From: a virus
Length of the DNA stretch: 40,904 bases
Reading direction: 5' to 3' (one strand)
Virus record (IMG/VR): IMGVR_UViG_3300032046_000075
Span: 1-40,904 of that record
In this document: in pieces, positions 29,555-38,345 of the stretch
Position numbering within the stretch: the stretch's first letter is position 1
Layout: every line of letters begins with the position of its first letter
Made by a program: the position numbers and the translations under genes
Notes under the pieces: generated by a model
Told to the model about the DNA's origin: nothing
Databases searched by the model: none
The model's input: only the letters and a program-made list of their open reading frames with translations

Positions 29555-31519
29555 CTATGGCACGAAGATTCCCACGAAGGTCAGGATCATGTTTACCACG
29601 AAGTTGAAGACGGTGAAGCTCCAGTTCCATATCTCCCCAATGATGTATGACGCGACCTGTAGGTCACGTATCGCTACCTCTAGGGCGCCTACCCCCATCC
29701 TCCTAGCCCTCCTTGACAAGCCATCGAACCAAATTATGAAGGCGAAGACTGGTATAACGTCAATCCACGCTGAGACGTTAAAGGCTGCGAACCAATCCGT
29801 TCCGCCGCCGGTGCCGTGGGCGACGTTGTTTATGGCTGTGAAGAGGGCTACGAAGAAGGTCGCTACCCTCGTTACCCAGCTCGTTATGGTCCCCGCTAGG
29901 TAGAAGATTAGGGTGAACAGCCCCACCACCATGTCTCTGATAGCGGTGGCGCTTTGGGTGAACCACCCCGTGAAGGCGGTTATCGTGAGGTAAACTTGCG
30001 CGAAGTCTACTCCGAAGAACGTGAAGCCCTGCAGGATCTGGCTTACGACGCCGAAGTCGGGGCTGACGCTGATTGCCACGGAGTCGCCGTCGACCGCGTA
30101 GCCGTCACTGTAATCCGGGGCCAGGTCGAGCCAAGCGTAGTAGAGAACGGAGCCCAACGAGGCGGGGGTCGTCACCGTCACGTTGAAGAAGCCGTTCACT
30201 ATGGTAGCGTCTGTGCCCTGAAGCGTGGGTTCATCATCAAATATCTTAACTGCGGTGAACTGTGTGTTAGGTGGATAACTCGTGGATGCGGTGATGGATG
30301 CGATGTCGAGGGCATAGCGGATGTATCCAGTTATCTCCACGGGGCTGCTGATGGTTGTCGATGTAACGTTTCCGGTGAAGTCCCGCGTCACGAGGCGGGT
30401 AACCACGTCGAAGTAGTTAGTTTGCGCGGTGGTCCAGCCAACGGTGTGGCCGCCCACATCACTGGCCCACACTTCGAGTTCACAATCATTCTCTTGAGCG
30501 TAGTCCCACTCGAAGCGAATCATCAACGTTAAGGTGCCGACGTCTCCATCCTCCGCAAAACTACATAAAATTGCGTCGAGGTCAATAATTTGGTCACCCA
30601 TGATTATATTATACGTCGCTATACCATCCAGATTTGTTGCATTTACAAGCCACCTAATAGTCGCTCCCTGCGTTCCCCGAACCGATATTTCCTGTATGTC
30701 AGTTGCCCCATTGATGTCGGTTATCACTGTTTGGAAGGCATAGTATTTCTTCATGGCGTAGCAGTTATCGGCATCGTCTAAATCCGTGGTGGTTGACGAA
30801 CTTATTATGGGGGTAGTACCCGTTACTAACGTGAACTCGGGGGAATAGGTGTCAACGTCTGACGCTGAGGTATCATCCGTCGTGGTGGCTTCCACATCGC
30901 AGGCCCCGGCGGCTCCGCCTGTGAACTTGAATTGGAAGGCAATCTTATCGGTGTCCGTGTCGACGTTCTCCCTGACGCTTGAGCCGAGGGTGCAGATGTT
31001 GCTCGCGTCGGATACTTCGCTGAAGACTCCGGTGCTCTGGGTCCACTTGAGGGTGAAGGATTCTGCGCCACCTATGGTGCTGACCTGAATATCAACTGTG
31101 GAGAGATCAGCGACTAAATTTAAGTCCGTGACCGTGATGTTTACCCAACCATTGATAGTTAGATAGAATAAGGTTGTGCTATTACAGGCATCGTTTGTGG
31201 GGGCACTTGATTCGCTGTCGTAAGCGATTGTTGATATTGTAATTTTGGGGCTGAGTAACTTTTGGTCTGATAGTACACCGGAGGTAGATAGTGTCGCTGG
31301 GGCTAGAGGCGTTTCTTGGTCTGACGGTGCACCGGAGGTAGATAGTGTCGCTGGGGCTAGAGGCGTTTCTTGGTCTGACGGTGCACCGGAGGTAGATATC
31401 GTAAGCGCGTTAAGAATATTTTGTGAGTATGCAGTTGCATAAACTAAGATGGGCGCTAGAAAGACTAGGATTATGATGATTGGGGTTAACCATTTTTTTT
31501 TACCTAGCCTAGCTCCCAC
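29555..31519 (-). CDS. Large surface/membrane virion protein (654 aa)
   Basis: N-terminal signal or anchor at 10-29 (LTPIIIILVFLAPILVYATA). Residues about 41-90 carry an 18-residue Ser/Pro/Thr repeat (STSGAPSDQETPLAPATL), a flexible and possibly glycosylated linker. Residues about 105-235 are an Ig-like domain clearly homologous to residues 900-1030 of the spike (shared DACxST, WTQSTGVFSE, NVDTDTDKIAF, TTDD). Further beta domains follow. The last 200 residues hold several hydrophobic segments (YLTITAFTGWF, VVGLFTLIFYLAG, VATFFVALFTAI, VIPVFAFIIWF, FVVNMILTFVGIF). Probably a polytopic virion surface protein that works with the spike. Confidence 0.7.
   Translation of the reverse strand: MGARLGKKKWLTPIIIILVFLAPILVYATAYSQNILNALTISTSGAPSDQETPLAPATLSTSGAPSDQETPLAPATLSTSGVLSDQKLLSPKITISTIAYDSESSAPTNDACNSTTLFYLTINGWVNITVTDLNLVADLSTVDIQVSTIGGAESFTLKWTQSTGVFSEVSDASNICTLGSSVRENVDTDTDKIAFQFKFTGGAAGACDVEATTTDDTSASDVDTYSPEFTLVTGTTPIISSSTTTDLDDADNCYAMKKYYAFQTVITDINGATDIQEISVRGTQGATIRWLVNATNLDGIATYNIIMGDQIIDLDAILCSFAEDGDVGTLTLMIRFEWDYAQENDCELEVWASDVGGHTVGWTTAQTNYFDVVTRLVTRDFTGNVTSTTISSPVEITGYIRYALDIASITASTSYPPNTQFTAVKIFDDEPTLQGTDATIVNGFFNVTVTTPASLGSVLYYAWLDLAPDYSDGYAVDGDSVAISVSPDFGVVSQILQGFTFFGVDFAQVYLTITAFTGWFTQSATAIRDMVVGLFTLIFYLAGTITSWVTRVATFFVALFTAINNVAHGTGGGTDWFAAFNVSAWIDVIPVFAFIIWFDGLSRRARRMGVGALEVAIRDLQVASYIIGEIWNWSFTVFNFVVNMILTFVGIFVP
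31262..31397 (-). repeat. 54-bp tandem repeat in the 654-residue gene
   Basis: Two full units (31262-31315, 31316-31369) and a 28-bp partial unit. The second and third units match more closely than the first, so the array grew by in-frame duplication of an 18-residue linker. Confidence 0.9.
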
Positions 31520-31529
31520 TAGAAGTCAC

Positions 31530-32735
31530 CTAGAGGGATATAGTGAAGACGACCCTGATCGAGTTCCCGGCGGGTATAGCTACTAGGGTAAACGTGTCTC
31601 TCCAAAACATGTAGGTGTCTGTTGTGGTTGTTCCCCCAAGGAAGAAGGCGGCTTCAACGACATCTTGGGCTGAGGTGCAGAGGACGTCGGCTATAATAGT
31701 TACTGTGGCTCCGCTTATCGCGGGGATTGGGGCGGGCGTAGTCATTGTCTCCACTGCGGCGATGAGGTTGGTGTGGGTTCTTGCCGGCGCCGTGTTTGCG
31801 GTGCCTATACCAACCCTAGCTCCACTAACCGTAGCGGAGCTTGGCCAGACTGTTACTACTGAAGGACTTTGATAAGATGTTGAATAATATATATATATAG
31901 TATCTGTATTTCCTAATTGATCTTTAAGAGAAACGTAAACAGAACCTCCATCTGCTACGGTTGTAAAGAGGGCGGCTAGGAACCTCCCAAAGTTGTCGCT
32001 AAACTCTACGCTTGTAAGCTCAATAAAATAGGTGATCACGCAAGTATCCAAGTTATGTACGACAACCCCGGCGAACGTGTCTCTGAAATGAATGAACGTG
32101 TATTCTGTTACTCCTGTGTCTGGGATCCAGACGCATCCTAGGGCCGCCTCTGTGATTGTTCTGGTTGCGGTAATCGGGATGGTAGCCGTTATGGTGACGT
32201 TACCAGTTGCAGAAGTCCATGTAGGATATCCACTGGTAATCGCCGTATAGGATTCAACCTGATTTTCAAGGTTATAATCTGAAACCGTTGGGGCTGTGCT
32301 TCCAATTCCGATTCCTATGACTCCGCCTTTAGCCGCTGTCCCTGAACTAGAATCGGAATAAGTATTTACACTATAAACAGTGCTAGTAGATCGGGTCTGT
32401 ATTACTCTAGCTGCGTTAGTCGTATCCTTTAAGGATACGGTCTTAGAGTTTTGATTATAAACGGGCACAAACACCCCACACAAGAAGATCCTGAAATTAT
32501 TGAGGACAAGATCATCCTTCTTAACCACCGAATCCCTCAACACCCCATTAGAATCATACACTTGGATTTGAAGAGTAGTCTGAATCTTCTTCCAAGGAGC
32601 ATCCACCGAGACCCTTACCTCACCAGTTTTCTGGGCTTCAAGCATCTGGAAAACGACGCCGCCCCCAGAGGCTATGAGTAGGATGAATACAGTAGATAAG
32701 ACCACCAACTTCATTCTACCAGACGCAAAACTCAT
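31530..32735 (-). CDS. Virion surface protein with duplicated beta domain (401 aa)
   Basis: ATG 32735. TM anchor at about 9-30 (KLVVLSTVFILLIASGGGVVF). The ectodomain holds two copies of one beta domain: VSLKDTTN ... IGIGSTAPT ... VTITATIPI ... EAALGCVW ... HFRDTFAGV (copy 1) and VSLKDQLGN ... VGIGTANTAP ... VTIIADVL ... EAAFFLG ... FWRDTFTLV ... VVFTISL (copy 2). The pattern recalls repeated tail-fibre or pilus-like domains in phage and archaeal virus surface proteins. The C-terminus resembles that of the 27274 protein. Likely a virion surface subunit. Confidence 0.7.
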   Translation of the reverse strand: MSFASGRMKLVVLSTVFILLIASGGGVVFQMLEAQKTGEVRVSVDAPWKKIQTTLQIQVYDSNGVLRDSVVKKDDLVLNNFRIFLCGVFVPVYNQNSKTVSLKDTTNAARVIQTRSTSTVYSVNTYSDSSSGTAAKGGVIGIGIGSTAPTVSDYNLENQVESYTAITSGYPTWTSATGNVTITATIPITATRTITEAALGCVWIPDTGVTEYTFIHFRDTFAGVVVHNLDTCVITYFIELTSVEFSDNFGRFLAALFTTVADGGSVYVSLKDQLGNTDTIYIYYSTSYQSPSVVTVWPSSATVSGARVGIGTANTAPARTHTNLIAAVETMTTPAPIPAISGATVTIIADVLCTSAQDVVEAAFFLGGTTTTDTYMFWRDTFTLVAIPAGNSIRVVFTISL

Positions 32736-32766
32736 AACTCAATCACTCACGTATAAATGATCCACG

Positions 32767-32780
32767 TTAAAATATTTATC
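32767..32780 (-). promoter_or_regulatory. TATA box within the virion block
   Basis: Minus strand GATAAATATTTTAA directly after the 32782 gene stop and about 32-45 nt before the ATG at 32735. It would give an internal transcript for the surface-protein genes. Confidence 0.55.
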
Positions 32781-32781
32781 T

Positions 32782-33213
32782 CTATAGGTTACAGACAGCG
32801 TTCCCCTTGAAGAGCCCCGCGTAGAGAAGCATCAAAGCGGCGGAGAAGATGAATACGGCGTCGCCTATATTTGGCCAAGCCGGAAACCACCAGCCCTCAC
32901 TGTGAATAATAGTGTAATCTGTACCGGGGAGAACCCTGTCGATGAAGTTGCCTTGGAGGGTTACGGTTGAGTGCTCCGCATCGTTGAATGTGATTGTCGA
33001 CTGATCCTTTAACCCATAACAGACGCTGTAAACCTCACCGATTACCATGGTGTAGCCAACCCTCTCGAAGAGTGTGGTAAATTTTAGGCTGAACCCCATA
33101 AGGCCAAAGCTCAGAATAATGATTACTGCATACCAAGCAAAGTCACGGTTCTTCAATGTACTAATTCCAGTCCTCTCGATCCGCAATATGGTGCCATAGT
33201 TGAAGTCAACCAA
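32782..33213 (-). CDS. Two-TM membrane protein (143 aa)
   Basis: TTG start 33213, overlapping the upstream gene end by 8 nt. TM helices at about 28-46 (WYAVIIILSFGLMGFSLKF) and 118-138 (GDAVFIFSAALMLLYAGLF) flank a soluble, beta-rich 70-residue loop (VIGEVYSVCYGL, STVTLQGNF), presumably extracellular. Likely virion-associated. No family recognised. Confidence 0.65.
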   Translation of the reverse strand: MVDFNYGTILRIERTGISTLKNRDFAWYAVIIILSFGLMGFSLKFTTLFERVGYTMVIGEVYSVCYGLKDQSTITFNDAEHSTVTLQGNFIDRVLPGTDYTIIHSEGWWFPAWPNIGDAVFIFSAALMLLYAGLFKGNAVCNL

Positions 33214-36200
33214 CCCGCGTCACCGTCACCCTTCTTCCTCTACCTCTTGAAGCCTTAGAAAGCGCCTCAACAAACGAACCAGCCTCAACCGTCGAAGGCA
33301 CACCATCAAGGACCACGCGGAAACGCGCAGGATGTTTCGAGGATTCAACAAGTTGACTTTGGAGCCTTTGAATTTTTTTCCTTAAAAGTAGGGGCACCCT
33401 CTTTTTCACGGCTTCAATCTGCTCTATAGACAATACTGAAAGGAGCTCGGTAAGTGTAGACTGGTCTTGTACCGTGGAGAGCACCTGTACAAGCCCCGTT
33501 ATTGTGGGCACACCCAATTTTGTGACCATACTACTAATTTGGATTGTATCAAGAGCCCCGAGTACATCAACTAGCGTATTAGTATCTAAGGCAGCTAATA
33601 CCGCTGGGAGGGTAATCGCGTTGAGTCTTGGTATCAGATCTGTAAGATCATTATCATCGAGGTCGTTAACAATTTTTTCGACTGCCTCATTTCTAATACC
33701 TCGGTTTTGAAGTACACCAAGTAGCGTCATAACATCTAGTTTACTAAGAGCCTTAGCTAAAGTCGGGTCGTCAACCGTTAAGATTACTGTGTCTAGTGCC
33801 ACTGGGGTCAACGTTGACAAGGCAACACCCACTTTATCAACAGTGGGATTAATCAACACGGGTAATACGGCGTCAATCTGTATCTGTGTTAGCCCCCGAG
33901 CCTCCAGATTTTGTATAATAGCCACACTATATGTATTTATTATTAGACCATTAGTCGCTATTAGGGAAACCACGCTATCACTTAGACCAAGAGAATTTGC
34001 TAGTTTCACAGCACTCACTACCCCAGTGGTCAAAGTTTCGTTAACAATACTCGTCGCCTGTATCGGAGACACCCCCTTATCAACTAACACGGCGTAGAGA
34101 CCCTGATACATAGCGAGTTCTGTAGGCGCGGTTCCACCACCTAATATATTTTTAATTGCCCCATCACCCATGACAGCCACCGCCTGTTGCCCACTACTCA
34201 CAAGATCATCATACTGGCCCTGTGTAATTGTGTTTAACCAATCAATCTGCTTTGTGGGCACATCTGTAACCAATTTAGAAAGAGTCTTTGCTATATCTGA
34301 GGAAGCCGTGGTGAGGAACTTGCCCCCGCCGATTATAATGTTACCCTCACGACTTACAACCATAGGAATGTCTTTGAGCCGCGTACCGAGCAAATTCGCG
34401 ATAACTTCTGTAGTTGCCCCACTCTGTTTAAGGAATTTTATTCCACCAATTATAATATTTCCCTCAGAACCCACCGTTATTGTTCCGCCCACTGACTTTA
34501 CAAACGCCGTAAGGTCGTTTAACGTTGCCTGCCCCAAAAACTTCGCCGCACCAACAAAGGCGCTTCCCTCCCCTACATTTGTGCCATACTTTGCCATAAC
34601 AATACTCTCAGATATTCCTTGCTTGTAGAAGTTTACTGCTCCTTTGAGCACACTAGCAGAGTCCGCGGCACTCAATTCCCCTACGTTGAACTCTGGGAAA
34701 TCCGCGTTCGACGCAAATTTTCTGGCATAGTATATATTGTTAACTCCGGGTATTTTTGGACCAAGTTTATTCCAAATCTCCGCCATCGCCGCGGGAATAG
34801 GCTCGGTGATCGGGGTTAGGGCTTTACCAACTAGATAACCGCCGAGAAGCCCGCCGCCGGTCTGCATTACAAAGTCAAATGGGTTATCTGCAATGTATTT
34901 TACGAAGGCTGTTCGAGCATCTTCACTAATCGCAAGATTCGCAATTCCCGCAACCTGTAAAGGCCTGAATGGTAAAGTCGCCGCGCCAAATGCGCCGATT
35001 GCCGCTTGTGTTCCCGCATACGCTATGGCTGCGCCGAGGGCGTTTATACCATTTTTCTCTACCACCCCTTTTTGGATTTCTTTAGCGGCGTTAGAGAGAG
35101 CATTCGTAACACTTACAAATACTTGTTCTGATGCACCTACAGCGGCCTCTACTCTCCCATAGAGCCCCACACCACCTATACTAAGGTCAACCTTCGGTGT
35201 AGTAGTAGGCGTGGGGGTGGGGACAGTTACCACGAATCCAGCGTCAACAAGTTGTTGCTTATCCTTTGCCGTGAGGTCCTTAAATGGTTTTGTTAGAGTA
35301 TAGGATACGGGTTCTCCAGAAGAAGTTGAGCTAACGTCGCCAACTTTTACTGTGCCAAAGGTTTTGCCTAATACCCCGTTGTCCGTGAGGGCCTTAATCT
35401 TATCTAGTGCCTGTTTGTTGAGGTCGGCTATGAAGTCGGTTGCCATAGATGTTGTAGTGAAGTTTTTGTCGTGTTGTACGCCGTCAGGTGTGACGTAGGT
35501 GACTGTGATTATGTCCCTTGTGGTCCACTTTTTGGTAACTGGGTTAAACACTGTTTCTGCTGGGTGAACTAGGTACTCTGGGCCAGTTGTAGGGATGATA
35601 CTGGACTCTATGTTTATCTTGGACTTGTTGAGTTTGGCAAGATTTGTTTCTGCCGCCGTCATTGATTTATTATAATTTTCCGCGTTGATGGCGTAGTCAT
35701 TCTTTATCTTGGCTAGGTTCTCCTCAGTAGCTTTTAGTTGGGTAAACCACCCAGCTCTCCCACCCTCTACGGAGCTAAAATCATAGGCATCTGGGTTATT
35801 GATTATATCTTGTACATCGGCTAGATTTGCGTTCATATCAGAAACTGCTTTATTGTATTGTTCTGTATAAACGTCAAAATCGGATCGACCTGATGATATG
35901 GCGGCTGTTTGTTGTTTTATACCTGTATTTACGATTGTATTCTGTAGCTTTAACTGGTAGTTGAGGTCATCTGTTTGTTGTTTAATAATTTGGGCGGCGT
36001 CAGTAACTGCTTTATCAGCCGCCGCTTTGGCGGCCTTGTCAGCTGCTGCCTTAGCTGCTTGTTGTACGCCTTCAAGTGCAGCCCTGTTTGCTTCAACCTT
36101 AGCCTGTAATTGTTTAGCCGTAACAGCTTTTACCGTAGTGGCCGCCGCCGTTTCCTCTGCCTGTTGTTGAACCATATTCTCTGAGGCCATGGCGGCGTCC

Positions 36201-36367
36201 GCCTCCCTCTGGGCATCAACCTGTTGCCGCGCCGCCTCATACGCGGCTATCCGCGCCGACTCCGCCTGAGCTTCAGCGGCCGCTGCCTGCTGCGCGTTTA
36301 TGCTGTCTATGACTGCCTGCTGCGCCGCCGTAAGCGGCTTCGCCGTCTGCTGCTGAGCCTCACTCAA
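33206..36367 (-). CDS. Large helical structural protein (1053 aa)
   Basis: Residues 1-260 are Ala/Gln-rich coiled coil (AQQAVIDSINAQQAAAAEAQ, AAADKAAKAAADKAVTDAA). A beta-rich segment and Pro/Thr linker follow (about 270-390). Residues about 430-530 are Gly/Ala-rich and hydrophobic with membrane-active character (AAIGAFGAATLPF, GGGLLGGYLVGKAL). Two copies of EGNIIIGGxKFL occur near 640-690. Residues about 760-1000 form leucine-rich helical repeats. The last 40 residues (RFRVVLDGV ... RRVTVTRVG) match the C-terminus of the 88-residue gene upstream. Probably an internal scaffold or a membrane-penetration protein; tape measure is less likely because no tail genes are seen. Confidence 0.65.
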   Translation of the reverse strand: MSEAQQQTAKPLTAAQQAVIDSINAQQAAAAEAQAESARIAAYEAARQQVDAQREADAAMASENMVQQQAEETAAATTVKAVTAKQLQAKVEANRAALEGVQQAAKAAADKAAKAAADKAVTDAAQIIKQQTDDLNYQLKLQNTIVNTGIKQQTAAISSGRSDFDVYTEQYNKAVSDMNANLADVQDIINNPDAYDFSSVEGGRAGWFTQLKATEENLAKIKNDYAINAENYNKSMTAAETNLAKLNKSKINIESSIIPTTGPEYLVHPAETVFNPVTKKWTTRDIITVTYVTPDGVQHDKNFTTTSMATDFIADLNKQALDKIKALTDNGVLGKTFGTVKVGDVSSTSSGEPVSYTLTKPFKDLTAKDKQQLVDAGFVVTVPTPTPTTTPKVDLSIGGVGLYGRVEAAVGASEQVFVSVTNALSNAAKEIQKGVVEKNGINALGAAIAYAGTQAAIGAFGAATLPFRPLQVAGIANLAISEDARTAFVKYIADNPFDFVMQTGGGLLGGYLVGKALTPITEPIPAAMAEIWNKLGPKIPGVNNIYYARKFASNADFPEFNVGELSAADSASVLKGAVNFYKQGISESIVMAKYGTNVGEGSAFVGAAKFLGQATLNDLTAFVKSVGGTITVGSEGNIIIGGIKFLKQSGATTEVIANLLGTRLKDIPMVVSREGNIIIGGGKFLTTASSDIAKTLSKLVTDVPTKQIDWLNTITQGQYDDLVSSGQQAVAVMGDGAIKNILGGGTAPTELAMYQGLYAVLVDKGVSPIQATSIVNETLTTGVVSAVKLANSLGLSDSVVSLIATNGLIINTYSVAIIQNLEARGLTQIQIDAVLPVLINPTVDKVGVALSTLTPVALDTVILTVDDPTLAKALSKLDVMTLLGVLQNRGIRNEAVEKIVNDLDDNDLTDLIPRLNAITLPAVLAALDTNTLVDVLGALDTIQISSMVTKLGVPTITGLVQVLSTVQDQSTLTELLSVLSIEQIEAVKKRVPLLLRKKIQRLQSQLVESSKHPARFRVVLDGVPSTVEAGSFVEALSKASRGRGRRVTVTRVG

Positions 36368-36371
36368 GTTT

Positions 36372-36638
36372 TTAGACCCTCTGGACTGTGACTGATTGCC
36401 CCTCTGCTGGTAACACGTCTACGCCTCGACTGAGCCCCGCCACGATGTCGCTCCCCGAGACCGTGACTGTTGACCCGCCCCGGGTGACGCGCCAACGCGC
36501 ATCCTTGAGGGACCTTGACCCAATCACGCCGCGGGGCACCGTGGGCTTCTTACCCTCACCCCTAACATACTTATCAACGCGAGTACCCTCACGAGTGTAA
36601 GCCCGCACGGGGTGACGATAAGGACTCTTGCGGGGCAA
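36372..36638 (-). CDS. Chimeric small protein sharing domains with two neighbours (88 aa)
   Basis: TTG 36638 with AAGGGGAAG upstream. Residues 1-36 (PRKSPYRHPVRAYTREG...) are nearly identical to the start of the origin-spanning protein at 40288. Residues 49-88 (RWRVTRGGS ... QSVTVQRV) match the C-terminus of the 1053-residue protein. It therefore links two otherwise separate proteins by shared domains, perhaps as an adaptor between DNA or membrane and scaffold. The N-terminal basic motif is seen in archaeal proteins of unknown function. Confidence 0.7.
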   Translation of the reverse strand: MPRKSPYRHPVRAYTREGTRVDKYVRGEGKKPTVPRGVIGSRSLKDARWRVTRGGSTVTVSGSDIVAGLSRGVDVLPAEGQSVTVQRV

Positions 36639-36641
36639 AGG

Positions 36642-36749
36642 CTACTTCCCCTTGCATGTTACGTGTCGATAGTACCAGCGGTTATACGCTCGCTTCTGCT
36701 CCTTCGTCCTGCAGGGCGGCGACTTCGGGTGACTCTTATAATGCCTCAA
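36642..36749 (-). CDS. Very small basic protein (35 aa)
   Basis: TTG start 2 nt after the upstream stop. The product is highly basic with two Cys (PPCRTKEQKRAYNRWYYRHV, then TCKGK). It fits exactly between two genes and carries the ribosome site for the next one near its end. It may bind DNA in the particle. Confidence 0.5.
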   Translation of the reverse strand: MRHYKSHPKSPPCRTKEQKRAYNRWYYRHVTCKGK

Positions 36750-36751
36750 CG

Positions 36752-37006
36752 CTAACGCCTCTTTGCCCTAAGAAGACCACGAGCCTCCGCCTTCTTAGTA
36801 TCAGCTTCATTACAGAAAACGGTATATCCCTGATCAGTTTTTACGACGCGAGACTTTATGCCAAACCTTCGAACCGCTTTCGCGGTTGCTTGAGCATCAG
36901 TCTTGCTTTTATGGCTGTCCCTTAAAGGACCATACCACTCGTGATTAAATGGGCGATGATCAAGAGTAAAAACGCCCTTCAGCTTCTGAACAGATGATTT
37001 AGGCAT
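36752..37006 (-). CDS. Basic protein (84 aa), possible DNA-binding virion protein
   Basis: ATG 37006 (longer starts would overlap the upstream gene by up to 49 nt). Strand-helix-strand pattern: GVFTLDHRPF, SKTDAQATAKAVRRFGI, KSRVVKTDQGYTVFCN, then a basic helical tail (KKAEARGLLRAKRR). The net charge suggests nucleic-acid binding. No family recognised. Confidence 0.6.
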   Translation of the reverse strand: MPKSSVQKLKGVFTLDHRPFNHEWYGPLRDSHKSKTDAQATAKAVRRFGIKSRVVKTDQGYTVFCNEADTKKAEARGLLRAKRR

Positions 37007-37041
37007 CAGTCTTTCACGGCTAGTTATACGCAATTCAGAAT

Positions 37042-37692
37042 TTAAGAATTGTGTATCAGACGCGGAACCCTGCGATATACGCTCAACCACTTAAATAAGT
37101 AGTACCCCAGAAACGGTGAGGCGAAGACGAGGTACAGTTCAAAGAAGACCGCGAAGTTCACCATCGCGTCAACCATCAAACCATTGTTCGTCACCGCTAA
37201 AATCGGTAAATCTATGATTGGCTTCAACAAAACGTATCCGATGATAATAAGGGGAACCGTTGAAGCGACGATAAGTAGAATAATGGTCTTGCCATCCTTT
37301 AATAATTTGAGTACGGCGTTCACGAAAAGGGTAAATATGATTCCCATAATCAGAAAAATGGCTCCAATAAATATCCAATCCGGAGTAACGAAGCCAAGAA
37401 CCGATATAGACGCAATAAAGTTTGTGACAGTTTGAGCCGCCGCAATAAGTGCGCTAAACTTAGCCTGCATATATGGGACCTCGACGAGAATCTGGGCGGT
37501 GTCAATCCCCGCCGTGAAGAGGTAGAATGCGGCGCCCTCCCACCACGGCAACAACCCCAAGAAGAGCCCCACGATAATCATATCCATCATAGATGCGAAG
37601 GGAACCACACCGCTCAGAGAATCCAATAATGGCGCGCCTACGAAATAGAAGCAGAGGGCGATACTGAGTAAACCAGCGCTACGAAGACGCAT
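37042..37692 (-). CDS. Polytopic membrane protein (216 aa)
   Basis: Five or six hydrophobic helices (GLLSIALCFYFVGAPLL, MMDMIIVGLFLGLLPWW, FIGAIFLIMGIIFTLFV, IILLIVASTVPLIIIGYVLL, FAVFFELYLVFASPFLGYYLF). No transport motif recognised. ATG overlaps the upstream gene by 14 nt. Likely part of the virion or assembly membrane set. Confidence 0.65.
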   Translation of the reverse strand: MRLRSAGLLSIALCFYFVGAPLLDSLSGVVPFASMMDMIIVGLFLGLLPWWEGAAFYLFTAGIDTAQILVEVPYMQAKFSALIAAAQTVTNFIASISVLGFVTPDWIFIGAIFLIMGIIFTLFVNAVLKLLKDGKTIILLIVASTVPLIIIGYVLLKPIIDLPILAVTNNGLMVDAMVNFAVFFELYLVFASPFLGYYLFKWLSVYRRVPRLIHNS

Positions 37693-37972
37693 TACATGTC
37701 TCGCCCTTAGAATCCTCTTTATCGACTAAAATTACCCTGAATTTTTTATTATGCATACCCGGAATCAAAACCAGAAAACTACCTAATGATACGACCCCGA
37801 ACCAAGCACCGGCTAAATATCTCATATAGCCAAGGTCATCTATTGGTGGTTGGGTTCCTAGTAACGTCACACTAAACATAAAAATGGTTGGCAGTGTAAA
37901 TATCATCACCTCTACCATTAATATTTTTCCCACTGCAAAAAACGTTTCCTTAACCTCCTTCTTCACATTCAT
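37679..37972 (-). CDS. Two-TM membrane protein (97 aa)
   Basis: ATG 37972 overlapping the upstream TGA (ATGA), preferred over a longer frame that would cover most of the upstream gene. TM helices at about 13-36 (VGKILMVEVMIFTLPTIFMFSV) and 51-71 (YLAGAWFGVVSLGSFLVLI), with a basic/acidic tail. Function unknown. Confidence 0.65.
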   Translation of the reverse strand: MNVKKEVKETFFAVGKILMVEVMIFTLPTIFMFSVTLLGTQPPIDDLGYMRYLAGAWFGVVSLGSFLVLIPGMHNKKFRVILVDKEDSKGETCNASS

Positions 37973-38328
37973 TTTCGTGTCAGCCTCAGATAGTGGAGTA
38001 GGATCAGGATATTCGGGATCAATATAACATACAGCATCAGGTTCAGGTACCAGATGTTTGAGTAGAGGAGGACGCCGGCGGCCAACCAGACTAGGGTAAG
38101 CGCCGCGGCGAAGGCCCTGAATACGCGTGCGCGGACGCGGGCCCAGAACCCGGCGAAGCGGCCCCACAGTTCCCAGAGGGAACCGCCTGTCTCCTTCATG
38201 GTGGGGGCGGGGGAGTCATCCACGACCCAGCTCCTAATCTCTTTCTTCGCCGGGGGACCAACCCAGCGCCGAAGAAAAGCCTTAAAACGCGCAAAAATGG
38301 TGACGACGTGATCCCTAATCTTCTCCAT
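37969..38328 (-). CDS. First gene of the virion operon, membrane protein (119 aa)
   Basis: ATG 38328 with GAGGTTA as ribosome site. The N-terminal half is basic and amphipathic (IFARFKAFLRRWV, FWARVRARVFRAF), followed by one or two TM helices (FAAALTLVWLAAGVLLYS, LNLMLYVILIPNILILLHYL). No family recognised. Its position after the promoter/operator marks the start of the late block. Confidence 0.6.
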   Translation of the reverse strand: MEKIRDHVVTIFARFKAFLRRWVGPPAKKEIRSWVVDDSPAPTMKETGGSLWELWGRFAGFWARVRARVFRAFAAALTLVWLAAGVLLYSNIWYLNLMLYVILIPNILILLHYLRLTRK

Positions 38329-38345
38329 TGAGTAACCTCAGCATC

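Noticed and set aside
29954-30532. Long plus-strand frame (192 aa) antisense to the 654-residue gene
   Set aside because: No ribosome site or promoter, low-complexity composition, and it mirrors a clear coding frame on the other strand.
33206-36367. Tail tape-measure protein
   Set aside because: Length and helical content fit, but no portal, terminase, tail tube or baseplate genes are present.
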